A DNA stretch of 64,000 bases from positions 1,812,501-1,876,500 of the forward strand of contig OX438750.1 of NCBI GenBank assembly GCA_949316235.1. The letters are read 5' to 3'. Shown here piece by piece: positions 10,794 through 21,600 of the stretch (position 1 is the stretch's first letter; the number at the start of each line of letters is the position of its first letter). The DNA is from Oegoconia quadripuncta (lineage: Eukaryota > Arthropoda > Insecta > Lepidoptera > Autostichidae). The translations under genes were made by a program, and so were the position numbers. Under the pieces are notes generated by a model, which was not told the DNA's origin, did no database searches, and saw nothing but the letters and a program-made list of their open reading frames with translations.

Positions 10794-11215
10794 TACTAAG
10801 TGAGCGACTGACTGCGAGTGACGAGAAATCAACAGAACAGCAACTTACAAACATTAATTTGAGTTACTTAAAAAACAAAATGAGAAGCTTCATAATATTG
10901 GAGCGACCTCATATTTGTTTGAGTGTCAACGTTACGTCCTGTATTTTTTTCAATATTTGGCAAATGTAATTCTAACATGTCAACCTAACACGAAGGGTAT
11001 GGCGGGCGATCAGGGCTCGTTCTGCTCGCCCGGCTCGCTTACGCCATACCCTTTGAACCTACCCTATCCATGTCGGGGTGCCAAGAACTCCCGTGCTCGC
11101 TTCGCTCGCACTCGTCCGGCTCGCTTGCGCCATACCCTTCGAACCTAACCTAACCATGTCGGGGTGCAGTTATGCTTTAGTTGCCCTCTTTGTATATCCA
11201 GTCGCTCACTTAGTA
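10794..11215. mobile_element. TIR element with a CpG-rich core
   Basis: TACTAAGTGAGCGACTG at the left end and its reverse complement at the right end form a perfect 17-bp inverted repeat. AT flanks both ends. The core (about 10990-11160) is unusually GC-rich and contains two ~85 bp units built on CTCGCTTNCGCCATACCCTT. No transposase. Superfamily not assigned. Confidence 0.55.
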
Positions 11216-11475
11216 ATGTAGTCACTGAAATAAAATTTTAATATCTGAAATGGATTAATCACAACCCACTTTCTGTAAGCTCGTTCTGGATTTTATTATT
11301 AATCAATATTCGTCGTTAGTTAAGTTAATTATTCGCTTACTCAAATACATACCGCTCAAGTTATTAAAACAGTATGTCATCATCAGTCGCAAAGTTTTTT
11401 TTTATTCGCTTGTTTTATAATTCCTCGTTTATTTTTTCAAAACCACATTGACGCTGGGGCCGGCCAGAGATTGAT

Positions 11476-11649
11476 ATGCGACTGGCGGGATACGTGGGGT
11501 CCATTACTATGAGAGGTCAAAAACGTATTCGAGGTCCGAACCGTGCGGGCATCGGTTTTGAGTACCCCCAAAAGACTGGCGACATTACCCCGTTGAATGT
11601 CAAGCCTAATTCGCTGCCCGAGGTGAAAATGAAAGAAAAGCTTTTGTAA
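11476..11649 (+). CDS. 57-residue open frame, unrecognised
   Basis: ATG at 11476 to TAA at 11647-11649. The product is basic and rich in Gly, Arg and Lys, with a MRGQKRIRGPNRAG segment and no hydrophobic stretch. The DNA is GC-richer than its flanks. I do not recognise it. It could be a fragment of a repeat that happens to stay open, or a small conserved exon. No splice sites were assigned. Confidence 0.2.
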   Translation: MRLAGYVGSITMRGQKRIRGPNRAGIGFEYPQKTGDITPLNVKPNSLPEVKMKEKLL

Positions 11650-11723
11650 CAGTTTTTTAATGATTGTGTTTCATGTGTTTCCTAAATTTTCAATTGTGTT
11701 TGTTTGTATTGGAATATTCTTTA

Positions 11724-14672
11724 ATGATTTATTTATTTATTTATTTATTTATTTATTCAGTCTTTCACATACAGCATTACAGTAAAATTACCAATGCACT
11801 GTACAGTTACTTAGGTAGTACAAATTAGTTACCAGAATTTATAGCTATTCTTAATTATTTATCTAGGTCAATCATCCTTCAATCTCACAACACTGCAAAC
11901 ACGCCCTTCTAACACTCGGCCAACTCCCAGCGAACACATCACACTCCTGGTCTCGCTCCAACAAGGCGTTGAGTCTGCGAAGTCCGCGCAGGAGCGGAGA
12001 GTTTTGGTGGGCCACTGTGCGCACGTTCGGCAGCGCCAACAACCGGTGACCTCGAGCCCCCGTGTAGTTATTGGGTGCAAAAAGTCGGCAAACTTGCTTA
12101 ATCAGCTCCGGACAGTCGATATCGCCACGCAGAATGCGGCATACTGTAACCATTAAGGTAAAATTGCGCCTAGTTTCCAAAGAGTTGTAACTCAACATGC
12201 CCAACAAGAATTTTGTGGGATACATGAATGGATAGTATCCAAACGTCCTTTTGTAAAGGGCCCGCAGAAATGCTTTCTGTACCTTTTCCAGGAGTAAAGT
12301 GTATATCTTATGGTAAGGATTCCAGACTAGTAACGCTGTCTCAAGCTTACTTCTGACTAAGGCATTATAAACGAGAGACACAACACGCGTATCGCGCAAT
12401 TCACGTGCGCTCCGGAGAACAAACCCAAGCCTACGAAATGTGTCAGTTGCAAGCGCCGTGATGTGCTCATGGAAAGTAAGTTGTGAATCGAAGATTACAC
12501 CAAGATCCGTAATGGTTTCTACGCGTGAGATGGGATCCGAACCCAGGAGGTAGTCATAACGTACTGGCTGGGAAGCACGGGAGAACGACATCACAAAGCA
12601 CTTGTGAACATTAAACTCCAACCCATTTGCGCAGCTCCAATGAAAAATCGCATCAATATCTTCTTGCAACTGAACGCAATCGGAATTACCACCCACAGAA
12701 CGAAGCAACTTAGCATCATCCGCGTACAGCAGCAACTTAGAATGCCGAAGCTCCGCTTCCATATCATTAATCATGAGCGAAAACAACAGAGGTCCGAGGA
12801 TCGAACCCTGAGTCACCCCAGACCTGGTGTGGTAAGGTCTTGAGATATAACAACCGTGCCGCACGTACTGCTTACGATCGCGAAGATAATCAGCAAAAAA
12901 GGTTAGGATCCCTGGCGCAAAGCCCATGGCGCTAAGTTTTCTTAGAAGGACATCATTGTCAACACGATCGAACGCTTTCCTAAAATCGAAGTATACGACA
13001 TCTACTTGGGTACCTTTATCCAACTTACTGGAAATATCGCTCACCAAGATTAGCAAATTGGTTTCCACAGAGCGTCCACTCCTAAACCCGTGCTGTGAGT
13101 TTGTTAGGTAGGGCTCCACCTGGGCAACAATTTTAGTATGTAATATAGTTTCGAAAGTTTTAGCCAACGAAGATAGAACTGCTATCGGTCGATATTTCTC
13201 AACAGAACGAAGGTCACCGGACTTGGGAATAGGAGTGACACGTGAAATTTTCCAAAGTGCGGGATAAATCCTGGTGCTGATAGAAAGATTGTATATACAA
13301 CAGAGAGGAAGCATAAGATGGTTTCCGCAGGCCTTGAGTATATAGGGGGGAATCCCGTCAGGACCAATAGAGCTGTTGGGTTTGAGTTTCTTTACAGCCA
13401 TTTCTATGTCCGAAATCCTTATACGGTCAATGTTCACATATTGAGAGTGTGTTGCACCATCCCTAACATTCGCTTCATCTACACTGAGAGTCGGCACATC
13501 CGGAAGAAACACGCTAGCGAAAAATCTTGCGAAGGCATTGGCTGCCTCAGGACCCACAAAATCTTGACCTTCGTGCGTCACCCGGGGTTCAAAGCCACTC
13601 TTAGACCGTAAACTATTTATGTGTTGCCAGAAAGCCCGAGGTTTGGATTTTATGTTCCGCTCAATTTGTTTCACATGTAGATCATACGCCTGTGATATTT
13701 GTCTCTTAATATCCCTACGAAGCATGCTGAACCTTTTATATACGCTTTGTTGCTTTGTCTGCTTCCACTCACGATGGAGGTCAGCTTTATATTTCAGATT
13801 ACGTATGATATCCGTTGTAAACCAGACAGGGTAGCATCTGCTAGGTGTTTTAGTTCTTCGTTTTTTGGGAACACATTTCTCAAATATATCAAACATTGCA
13901 ATGTAGAATGCATCCACAGCATCATCCACACTGCATGCTTGGAGAACACTGTTCCAGGAGGCCTGACTAATCAACGAGTACATAAGGTTGAAATCTGCGT
14001 TTTTAAAATTCCAATCATTGGCTCTGTCTACATTACTCGGTAGAAGTTTTTCAGTTGGATTAGGTTGCAAAGAATTATGGGATGAGATAGTAATGTCAAG
14101 CGGCGGATGATATGCATCTATTCGAGGAACAAGGCTATCCCCTTGATTGACAATCACGCCGTCAGACCCAACACCCTCTCGAACGAGAACCACATCAAGC
14201 TTACCTCCAAAAACATTCTTCACCTCATTCATCTCATTTAGTCCACATACACTTAAAAAATAACAATAGTAACACAAAATATTATTGGAAGCACTATTTA
14301 AGTTTAAATCGCCGAGTAAAGTCACAATACCACTAAGACTCTCTATTTTGGATTCAATGGTTTGAAATAAATGCATATAAACACTATCAGCGGATTTAGG
14401 GGGAATATACACAACACAGATATTAAATAACGACTTTTTCACCAATAATGACACCCACAAATCTTCACAAGACTCTGACTCAAGGTCACAACGACGAAAT
14501 GAAGTGTGGTCTGCATCGCAACATATGGCGATCAGGACTCCTCCCCCCGGCGAGTAACCTCTATTAGTGCGCCGCCGGTCGCGTCGAAACACACTCCAGC
14601 GACCGTCCACCAACTCAGAATCAGCAATTGAAGAGTCCAAATTTGATTCAGTGACCGCAATGATAGCTTTTT
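11724..14672 (-). mobile_element. 5'-truncated LINE, Jockey/CR1-group
   Basis: The element runs on the minus strand from its junction with a SINE (14672) to a 3' tail of repeated TAAA units (seen as TTTA at 11724-11759). ORF1 and the first part of the endonuclease are missing, so it landed as a truncated copy. The rest of the ORF has no stop or frameshift, implying a fairly recent insertion. Confidence 0.8.
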
Positions 14673-14769
14673 TATGCATAACAGGTTGGTACTTGACCTC
14701 AATCATACCTGATGTTAAGTGAAGATGAGGTCGAAGGTGGAAGCGTACTGGACCCGGAAACCCCAACAC
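11872..14769 (-). CDS. LINE endonuclease / reverse transcriptase (N-terminally truncated)
   Basis: A 965-codon open frame. The first ~34 codons are the 3' end of the SINE at 14668-14984, and LINE-derived sequence starts near AIIAVTES. The endonuclease domain follows (TES, then GGGVLIAI and the LLGDLNLN motif near residue 150), without its N-terminal strand. The reverse transcriptase spans about residues 470-740 with KPNSSIGPDGIP, YRPIAVLSS, the FDFRKAFD metal-binding segment, VTQGSILGPLLF and the catalytic LLYADDAKLL box. The C-terminus carries the usual LVWNPYH region. No real start codon precedes the endonuclease, so a functional product is unlikely. Clade assignment (Jockey/CR1 group) rests on motif style only. 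Confidence 0.85.
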   Translation of the reverse strand: MLGFPGPVRFHLRPHLHLTSGMIEVKYQPVMHKKAIIAVTESNLDSSIADSELVDGRWSVFRRDRRRTNRGYSPGGGVLIAICCDADHTSFRRCDLESESCEDLWVSLLVKKSLFNICVVYIPPKSADSVYMHLFQTIESKIESLSGIVTLLGDLNLNSASNNILCYYCYFLSVCGLNEMNEVKNVFGGKLDVVLVREGVGSDGVIVNQGDSLVPRIDAYHPPLDITISSHNSLQPNPTEKLLPSNVDRANDWNFKNADFNLMYSLISQASWNSVLQACSVDDAVDAFYIAMFDIFEKCVPKKRRTKTPSRCYPVWFTTDIIRNLKYKADLHREWKQTKQQSVYKRFSMLRRDIKRQISQAYDLHVKQIERNIKSKPRAFWQHINSLRSKSGFEPRVTHEGQDFVGPEAANAFARFFASVFLPDVPTLSVDEANVRDGATHSQYVNIDRIRISDIEMAVKKLKPNSSIGPDGIPPYILKACGNHLMLPLCCIYNLSISTRIYPALWKISRVTPIPKSGDLRSVEKYRPIAVLSSLAKTFETILHTKIVAQVEPYLTNSQHGFRSGRSVETNLLILVSDISSKLDKGTQVDVVYFDFRKAFDRVDNDVLLRKLSAMGFAPGILTFFADYLRDRKQYVRHGCYISRPYHTRSGVTQGSILGPLLFSLMINDMEAELRHSKLLLYADDAKLLRSVGGNSDCVQLQEDIDAIFHWSCANGLEFNVHKCFVMSFSRASQPVRYDYLLGSDPISRVETITDLGVIFDSQLTFHEHITALATDTFRRLGFVLRSARELRDTRVVSLVYNALVRSKLETALLVWNPYHKIYTLLLEKVQKAFLRALYKRTFGYYPFMYPTKFLLGMLSYNSLETRRNFTLMVTVCRILRGDIDCPELIKQVCRLFAPNNYTGARGHRLLALPNVRTVAHQNSPLLRGLRRLNALLERDQECDVFAGSWPSVRRACLQCCEIEG

Positions 14770-14984
14770 ATTTGTATCTCTGACAACCGGAACACAACAA
14801 TGCTATTAACATTGATGTTTGGCGGCAGACTTAGATAAGATGGTGGTAGCTAGCCAGGCGGACATTTAAAAATGCCCTACCACCAACCAAACCGAGTACT
14901 TAAACATGTACCCCGCTGGGGATCGAACCCGCGACCTCCGAATCGTAAACCCAATGTTGTTTACATTGAGCCACGGAGGCGGTT
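14668..14984 (-). repeat. SINE family C copy abutting the LINE
   Basis: Full copy with head, B box (GGTTCGATCCCC) and 3' end. Its 3' A-run passes straight into the LINE ORF at 14672 on the same strand. Confidence 0.9.
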
Positions 14985-15047
14985 GCAATTATAATCATTT
15001 GTTCAGTCGGAGGTTTTCAGAATTATCAATACTATCAAATTTAAATT

Positions 15048-15403
15048 ATAAATGCGAAAGTTTCAATGTTTGTTTGTTTGTTGCTCAATCACGGCTAAAC
15101 GGATGAACGGATTTGGATGAAATTTGGTTCATAGGTAGATTATACCCTTGATTGAGACATAGGATATTTTTTATCTGGAAAAAGTCACTTATTCCCGCGG
15201 GATAAACAAAGTTCCGTGATAAAGTTACTTCCCGCAGGCGAAGCCGCGGGCGGAAAGCTAGTTAATAACAATACCTAACTAGAAAAATAAATCCAACCTC
15301 ATTACAATTTAATTACGAAAAAAAAAACAATTCACCATTCATTACTAAACATTATATAAGGATTTAACTAAACATCTCACAAAATTTTTCAGATAATAAT
15401 GAA
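15048..15403 (+). repeat. Helitron-like repeat plus flanking block, copy 1
   Basis: The first part (15048-15261) starts AATGCGAAAG and ends with a CCCGC...GCGGG hairpin followed by GGAAAGCTAG, a layout like Helitron 3' ends (inference). The next ~140 bp to 15403 are also shared with 25800-25943, so the duplicated unit is longer than the Helitron-like part. Confidence 0.65.
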
Positions 15404-15558
15404 CGAAGCCGAGATTTAGCTTCATTTATTTTTAAAAGGGAACCTCCCCAGGGGCTAATGTTTCAGTCAATCTGTCCACTGAATTAATGAAATGACGTTG
15501 GTTACGGAATCCAAACACAGCAGTTTTAAGTCAAGTTTTAAAATAACACCGGCGAATA

Positions 15559-15741
15559 ACACCAATCATCTAGTCCCAAACTAAGAAAGCTTGTGCTATG
15601 GATACTAGATAACGGATAAACATACATAAATATTTATATAAACATCCAAGACTCGGGAATAAATGTTCGTATTCATCATACAAACACCCGCAACCGTTGG
15701 TTTCGTTGATAGGGTCACTATCCACTACACCAGTCGGTCGT
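15559..15741 (-). repeat. SINE family A copy lacking its B box
   Basis: The body matches other A copies, but the segment that should hold the B box (between CATACAAACA and CCCGCAACCG) is deleted, so this copy cannot carry a complete internal pol III promoter. Confidence 0.8.
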
Positions 15742-15965
15742 ACAATAATTGTAAACAAGTTATTGCTCGATTTTTTTGTAAATAGTTACGGGGGTTCTAA
15801 ATATATTCCCCGACGCAATGTAATTCACAGTGTTCATTTTAATCATATAGTCTATGTTTTATTACTAAATAAGTATGTATATTATAACTAAAGCAAGCTA
15901 CTGATTGGTTAGAATTTTTTTTTATTCTATCACTGACAGGTACTCTGTCCATGTGCAAAAAATAA

Positions 15966-16636
15966 CGGTCTTTTTTTTTTTAATCTTTATTTATTTATAC
16001 AGGGTTTTAATTAAATGCCACCCTCATCGTGGCTCTCTTTTGTACAAAGTCAATCTTAATTCGATCGATTCTTAATTGCTATCTTAACGAAGTCATATAA
16101 ATTGTTTAGCCTCTTCAGAATTTGGAGCGAACAAAATACTATTTACCATACCAACACAGTAGTTTCGAATTTTTAGTTTTCGTCGCGACTCCTCATTTCG
16201 GTCACATTCCATAGTGACATGTAATACGTCTTCGACTATAACACTGCGTGCAATTGGGGTAATCAACTTACGCATCATGAATCCAAACCTATTTAACGGT
16301 ATATGACCGGAACGGAGTCGGAACGCTACAACTAGATCCTGTCGATTAAGTTTACTTTCGTTAAACCATGGGCTCCGAGGAAGTGTCGATTGGATAGTCT
16401 TATACCACACCCCTTTCGAGCGCGACCTTTCGTCGAAATATTCGGACCACATTTCGCGGCACTTAACCCTGACCTCATATAGAACATCAGTAAACTGAAA
16501 CAAGTCGCCATCTAGTACGGCTTCTTTTGCCAATCGACCCACTTCCTCGTTCCCCATGATGCCTATGTGCGAAGGAATCCATTGGATTATGGTTCTTTTA
16601 TTGATTGTATATAGTCTACATAGCAAATTAATAATA
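15966..16636 (-). pseudogene. I-like LINE, 3' part (RNase H end and C-terminus)
   Basis: The minus-strand frame 16626-16093 holds the last part of an RNase H domain (RTIIQWIPSHIGIMGNEEVG, where H and N/D-type residues of the active site region are visible) and a downstream domain with RLRSGHIPLNRFG. A 3' UTR and a poly(A) tail (poly(T) at 15968-15982) follow. The missing front half of the RNase H domain is 7.7 kb away at 24375-24711 on the same strand. The gap is explained by a SINE and an errantivirus nested inside it. Confidence 0.8.
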
Positions 16637-16763
16637 AATAATAATAATAAATATTTCGGACACTTACATCAATCATCTAGTCCCAAACTAAGCAAAGCTT
16701 GTGCTATGGATACTAGATAACGGATAAACATACATATATATTTATATAAACATCCAAGACTCG
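16637..16763 (-). repeat. SINE family A, 3' half (split by the errantivirus)
   Basis: Tail and body of a family A SINE. Its outer edge is marked by ATTAATAATA at 16627-16636, repeated at 24365-24374. It stops at CTCG (16760-16763), where the LTR begins. The front half resumes at 24249. Confidence 0.9.
16760..16763. repeat. 4-bp target site duplication, left
   Basis: CTCG here and at 24249-24252 flank the two LTRs. Uninterrupted SINE A copies have a single CTCGG at this point. Confidence 0.9.
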
Positions 16764-17063
16764 TGTTACGGAAATGCATTAGTATATACCTACTATATAC
16801 CTACGACGAATGCCTCGTGCCGGCGCCTTGACCATGGAAATTGCCGAATCCGCGAAATGTGACTAGTGCGCGGCTTTTAATTCAAAAAGACAATTTCGAC
16901 ACACTCGGTACAAGCATCGACCGATGGTCACGTAATTTAAGAAATTAGATTTATATTTTTATTCATATTTTGTATTAATAACTTTGGTACGATTATTAAA
17001 TTTGTGGGACTTTATCTTGTGGATTTGTCACTTCTTCCCCTCCACTGCTGCCCACACATAATT
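16764..17063 (+). repeat. 5' LTR
   Basis: 300 bp, starting TGTTACGG and ending CACATAATT. Comparison by eye with 23949-24248 showed no difference. The promoter and polyadenylation sites must lie within it, but I see no canonical AATAAA. Confidence 0.95.
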
Positions 17064-17080
17064 GGCGCAGTCGGAGTTGA
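17063..17080 (+). promoter_or_regulatory. Primer binding site
   Basis: TGGCGCAGTCGG begins at the last base of the LTR. It looks complementary to the 3' end of a serine tRNA, the primer reported for several gypsy-group elements. The tRNA identity is inference. Confidence 0.8.
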
Positions 17081-17202
17081 GCTGTAGAGTCATAGCGAAT
17101 CGCCGCAAAAGACTTTTCTACGGTCGAACCTACAACTGGACAGCTGCTGTGAGGTGAAGAATTATTGAAGCTAAAGGAAGCTATCCAGACATCGATAGAA
17201 CC

Positions 17203-17216
17203 ATGCAATTAATACT
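17203..17216 (+). promoter_or_regulatory. Candidate env leader exon and splice donor
   Basis: An ATG at 17203 is followed by four codons and then, at 17217, a strong donor (GTAAGTA). In unspliced RNA this ATG opens a five-codon frame that stops at 17218-17220, using bases of the donor. If joined to the acceptor at 22238-22239 it stays in frame with env. So the same ATG would be inert in genomic RNA and act as the env start in spliced RNA. Confidence 0.6.
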
Positions 17217-17394
17217 GTAAGTACGCATATCTTATTTGTTGCTATTTCCTTCCTTCAAAATTTTCCACCCGAAGTCCCACCTTTCTAGGGTTGATACCCT
17301 AGGAAATTCTAGGCTTACTCATCGCATCGCGCAGAGGGACGCTTATAGAAATTTAAGTACGGTAGAGGAAGCAGAAGAGAACCTTTTTCTCAAT

Positions 17395-18639
17395 ATGACT
17401 ACTGTGGATATTGATACTATTCACAAAGTGTTACGAAATGTTCCCGAATTCGACGGGAATCCAAATGTTTTAATACGATTTTTAAAGTTGTGTGATCAGT
17501 TAGTACATTCTTATGTTAATCCAGAGCCCGGAAATGAATTGAATAATTTGTCCTTGTTGAACGGAATTTTAAATAAAATAACGGGTCGTGCCGCCCGCAC
17601 TTTAGCCACTAATGGTATACCGTCTAATTGGGAAAGTATCAGAAATGCCTTAATTAATAATTTTAGTGATCAAAGGGATGAATCCGCCCTATACACGGAT
17701 CTCTCTCTTTTAACTCAAAATTCAGACACACCGCAAGTTTTTTATGAACGTGTACAAAATCTTTTAACTACGATAATGACGTATGTTGAACTCCACGAAA
17801 CGGTGTCCACTACCATCGAAGCAAAACGCTCGTTATATAAAAAACTTGCATTACAATCGTACTTGAGAGGTTTACGTGAGCCTTTAGGGTCCCGTATTAG
17901 GTGCATGCGCCCATCAACTCTAGAAGATGCTCTCCAATTTGCACAAGAAGAGATGAACGTAATGTATCTTCAGAATAAAAATTATCCCTCTCAAAATAAA
18001 TTATATTTTTCGAACCCACCCCCGGTCAGACCTCTACATCCAAATAGGGTACCCTCCCAAATACATCCCTTTGCTACCCAAGCGCGTAACCAATATATCG
18101 GACAGAACCCATTTGTTGCTCAGTTGAACCCAACCCACCCACCACGTCAGCGGACACCGGTAAATAATTTTCATATTCCAATTCCTTTTAACTCTATACC
18201 TACCTATCAACGCCCATCTCATACACAAGAAATGTTTCGAGCCCTGCCGAGGTCGGACATGTCAGTTGGATTTAGGATCCCACCCAGAGTACAAAACCCA
18301 CAAAACTTCCATAACCATGACTATCCTACCCCTATGAGCGGAGTGAGTCATCCCGTCGCGCGTACATTACCGGCAACAAGAGAAACACCTAGGTTACAGA
18401 ATAACCCACCCGATACCACGCGTTCCAATTCAAGGGAAATGAACATGAACGAGACTTATTACTATGACCCATATTGTTATTATGATTACCCTTACAATCC
18501 CGAAAATTACTATCTGTACCCTGACACATCACAGACTAATGATGACTCATTAACAAATGAACATCTGATCGAAACCGACATTGACCAAAATAATGAACCA
18601 AATTTTCATTTGACTTCGAAATCCCCTGCCCCAGAATAG
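17395..18639 (+). CDS. gag: Gag polyprotein of errantivirus
   Basis: 414 residues from the first in-frame ATG. The frame is open upstream to 17236, but without an ATG, so 17395 is preferred. The N-terminal part has a capsid-like motif (VPEFDGNPNVLIRFLKLCDQ, residues about 15-34) typical of gypsy-class Gag. A proline- and asparagine-rich middle follows, and then a tyrosine-rich acidic C-terminus. No CCHC zinc knuckle is visible, as in other errantiviruses. Gag forms the particle and packages the genomic RNA. The C-terminal 43 bases overlap the pol frame. Confidence 0.9.
   Translation: MTTVDIDTIHKVLRNVPEFDGNPNVLIRFLKLCDQLVHSYVNPEPGNELNNLSLLNGILNKITGRAARTLATNGIPSNWESIRNALINNFSDQRDESALYTDLSLLTQNSDTPQVFYERVQNLLTTIMTYVELHETVSTTIEAKRSLYKKLALQSYLRGLREPLGSRIRCMRPSTLEDALQFAQEEMNVMYLQNKNYPSQNKLYFSNPPPVRPLHPNRVPSQIHPFATQARNQYIGQNPFVAQLNPTHPPRQRTPVNNFHIPIPFNSIPTYQRPSHTQEMFRALPRSDMSVGFRIPPRVQNPQNFHNHDYPTPMSGVSHPVARTLPATRETPRLQNNPPDTTRSNSREMNMNETYYYDPYCYYDYPYNPENYYLYPDTSQTNDDSLTNEHLIETDIDQNNEPNFHLTSKSPAPE
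18597..18639 (+). promoter_or_regulatory. gag-pol overlap with slippery heptamer
   Basis: The pol frame (-1 relative to gag) is open from 18597, just after an in-frame TGA at 18594. A A-AAT-TTT heptamer sits at 18600-18606 in the gag phase, a good fit to X-XXY-YYZ. Pol therefore is likely made by -1 ribosomal frameshifting. Confidence 0.7.
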
Positions 18640-21600
18640 AACTTAATATTCAGAATACGCGACAGTTGCCGTATATAGAAATCCAAAATCCACCTCTGAA
18701 ATTTTTGATAGATACTGGAGCAAACCAATCTTTTATTAGCCCGGAAGCCGTTAATAAATACTTCTCCAATATACTCCTAAATTTTGATCCCTTTATTGTG
18801 ACAAATATACACGCCTCGACACAAAATCACTATTCCATCAGTATTCCCTGTTTCCCTGAATTATCGGAACATGATCCAATAAAATTATATGTATATAAGT
18901 TTCACCATTATTTTGATGGACTCATCGGCTATGATTTATTAAAACAATGGCAAGCAAACATAGACTTATCTAACCATGTCTTAAATACCCGATTCGCCAA
19001 TAATAAAATACATATGTACGAATCTGGTTATAAAAATCTGTTCGAAAAAATTATTCCAGCACAGTCTTCCCGACTAATTAGAGTGCCGAGTACAATATCC
19101 AATGGAGAAATTTACATCCATGAACAGACAATATCCAACTGCAAAATTACAGAATGCGTAAGTAATTCTGAAAATAACGAAACCTATATAGAAGTCACCA
19201 ATCCTTCCCACCACGACATAACATTTACATTGACCGAACCGATTCACGCGTCGTTATTTAGCGAACAGACTGTACCGATGACACCGCCACAAAATGACGT
19301 CAGCGCGCGAACACGAGACGTGTTGTCGCGATTACGGACAGAACACCTAAATTATGAGGAGAAAATGAATCTAATAACTTTATGCAAAAAATATCCCGAT
19401 ATTTTTTATGTAGAGGGAGAACCTTTGACATTTACGAATAAAATTAAACACAACATTAATACCACAGATGAGCTTCCTGTCCACAGTAAAACATATAGAT
19501 ATCCTTACATTCATAAAGACGAAATTCAATGCCAAATAAAAAAAATGCTAGAACAGGGTATAATAAGACCGTCAGAATCCGCCTGGAGCGCCCCCATCTG
19601 GATAGTCCCGAAAAAAATGGACGCGTCGGGAAAACAGAAATGGCGACTTGTCGTGGACTTTAGAAAACTAAATGACAAAACCATTGATGATAAATATCCC
19701 ATTCCTAATATAGTCGACGTTCTGGACAAATTAGGGAAGTGCCAATACTTTAGTACCCTTGATTTGGCCAGCGGATTTTTTCAAGTGGAATTAAACCCCT
19801 CCGATATTCACAAAACAGGCTTCTCTGTAGACCATGGACATTATGAATTCCTTCGTATGCCTATGGGTCTCAAAAATTCACCATCCACATTCCAAAGGGT
19901 GATGGATAACATCCTAAGAGACCTTCAAAATAAAATTTGTACAGTGTTCCAAGACGATATTTTGGTATTCTCAAGCTCACTCCAAGAGCATGTGGACAAT
20001 TTAGGAAAAATATTCCAGAGGCTCCGAGATTCGAACTTCAAAATTCAAATGGACAAATCGGAATTTTTAAAGCATGAAACCGCATACTTAGGCCATATCA
20101 TTACTCCCGAAGGCGTGAAACCAAACCCTGAGAAAATATCTGCCATACTGAATTTCCCTATACCCCAAACTGGCAAACAAATAAAGAGTTTTCTCGGACT
20201 ATTAGGATATTATCGTCGATTTATCCCAGACTTCTCACGACTAACCAAACCACTCACCTCCTGTTTAAAAAAGGGCGCTAAAATAAAGACTACACACGAA
20301 TATATAAACTGTTTCGAACATTGCAAGACTCTGCTGACTAATGACCCGATTTTGGTTTATCCCGACTTTAGCAAGGAATTCATACTCACCACAGATGCCT
20401 CCAATTTTGCTCTGGGCGCTATACTATCTCAAGGACCCATAGGTAGCGACCGACCAGTTGCTTATGCTAGTAGAACATTAAACGACAGTGAGATTAATTA
20501 TTCAACCATAGAAAAAGAGCTCCTCGCCATAGATTGGGCTACTAAATACTTTAGACCCTACATTTTTGGTAGAAAATTCAAAATCGTTACGGATCACAAG
20601 CCTTTGCAGTGGCTTATGAACGTAAAAGAACCGAGTTCTCGACTTACGAGATGGCGGTTAAGACTATCGGAATACGATTTCACAATAATATACAAGAAGG
20701 GAAAAATTAATACAAATGCGGATGCCTTATCTAGAGTTGAAATAAACAATGAACAAATGTCTCTAATCGTGAATCCCTCAGAAATCGTAGATTGTGTATC
20801 TTCAACGGTGACTGCACCCTCTCAAAATCTCTGTGAAAGCTCATCAGCTACCTTAACTGCACATAGTAGCGCTGAATATCCCATACTTGACATTCCTATT
20901 CGCGACGATCCTTTAAATAAATATAAAAACCAATTAAAACTAAATATAATTGACCGCAAACCCCGAACCGCTCCGACACTGACAAAGCCATTTCAGTCGT
21001 ACTCAAAGACCTCAATCGACATTTTCGAAAGAGAATTAGAAAAGGGAATTATCGATGCAATAAAAAATCACGTCAATCCCCGAAATTGTACAGCCCTACT
21101 AATACTCCCGACTGAAAAAATGTACAATATAGTTCCTATAATTCAACGGAATTTCAACAGCGCAGGCCTTAAGTTAATATTAGTAAAACATGAAGTAGAA
21201 AATGTATCCGAATATTTAAACCAACATTCTATAATAAAAAAATATCACGAAGGGAAAACCAACCACCGCGGTATCAATGAAACGTTCTTATCACTTTCAC
21301 AGATATATTTCTGGCCAAACATGAAAGAAAGTATTACTAAGTATATTGGTGACTGTATCGTGTGTAATTGTTCCAAATACGATCGTAACCCTGTACGTCC
21401 AGAATTCAACATCGTACCCCCGCCTTCTAAACCATTCGAAGTTGTACACGCAGATGTTTTAACTATTGAACAAGAAAAATACTTCACAATCATTGATTCT
21501 TTCTCTAAATATGCACAGGCCTATCGTTTGCCCGATGCAACTGCTCCAAACATCGTAAAAAGTCTTTTACAATATAGTACACATCACGGATTTCCCCTTT

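Noticed and set aside
12604..14043. Plus-strand frames opposite the LINE ORF
   Set aside because: Antisense shadows of the reverse-transcriptase gene.
17236..17394. Gag start at 17236
   Set aside because: The frame is open but begins with TTG; the first ATG is at 17395, directly before the capsid-like region.
18034..18228. Minus-strand frames within gag, pol and env (also 19526, 21245, 23447)
   Set aside because: Shadows of the plus-strand genes, without motifs or codon pattern of their own.
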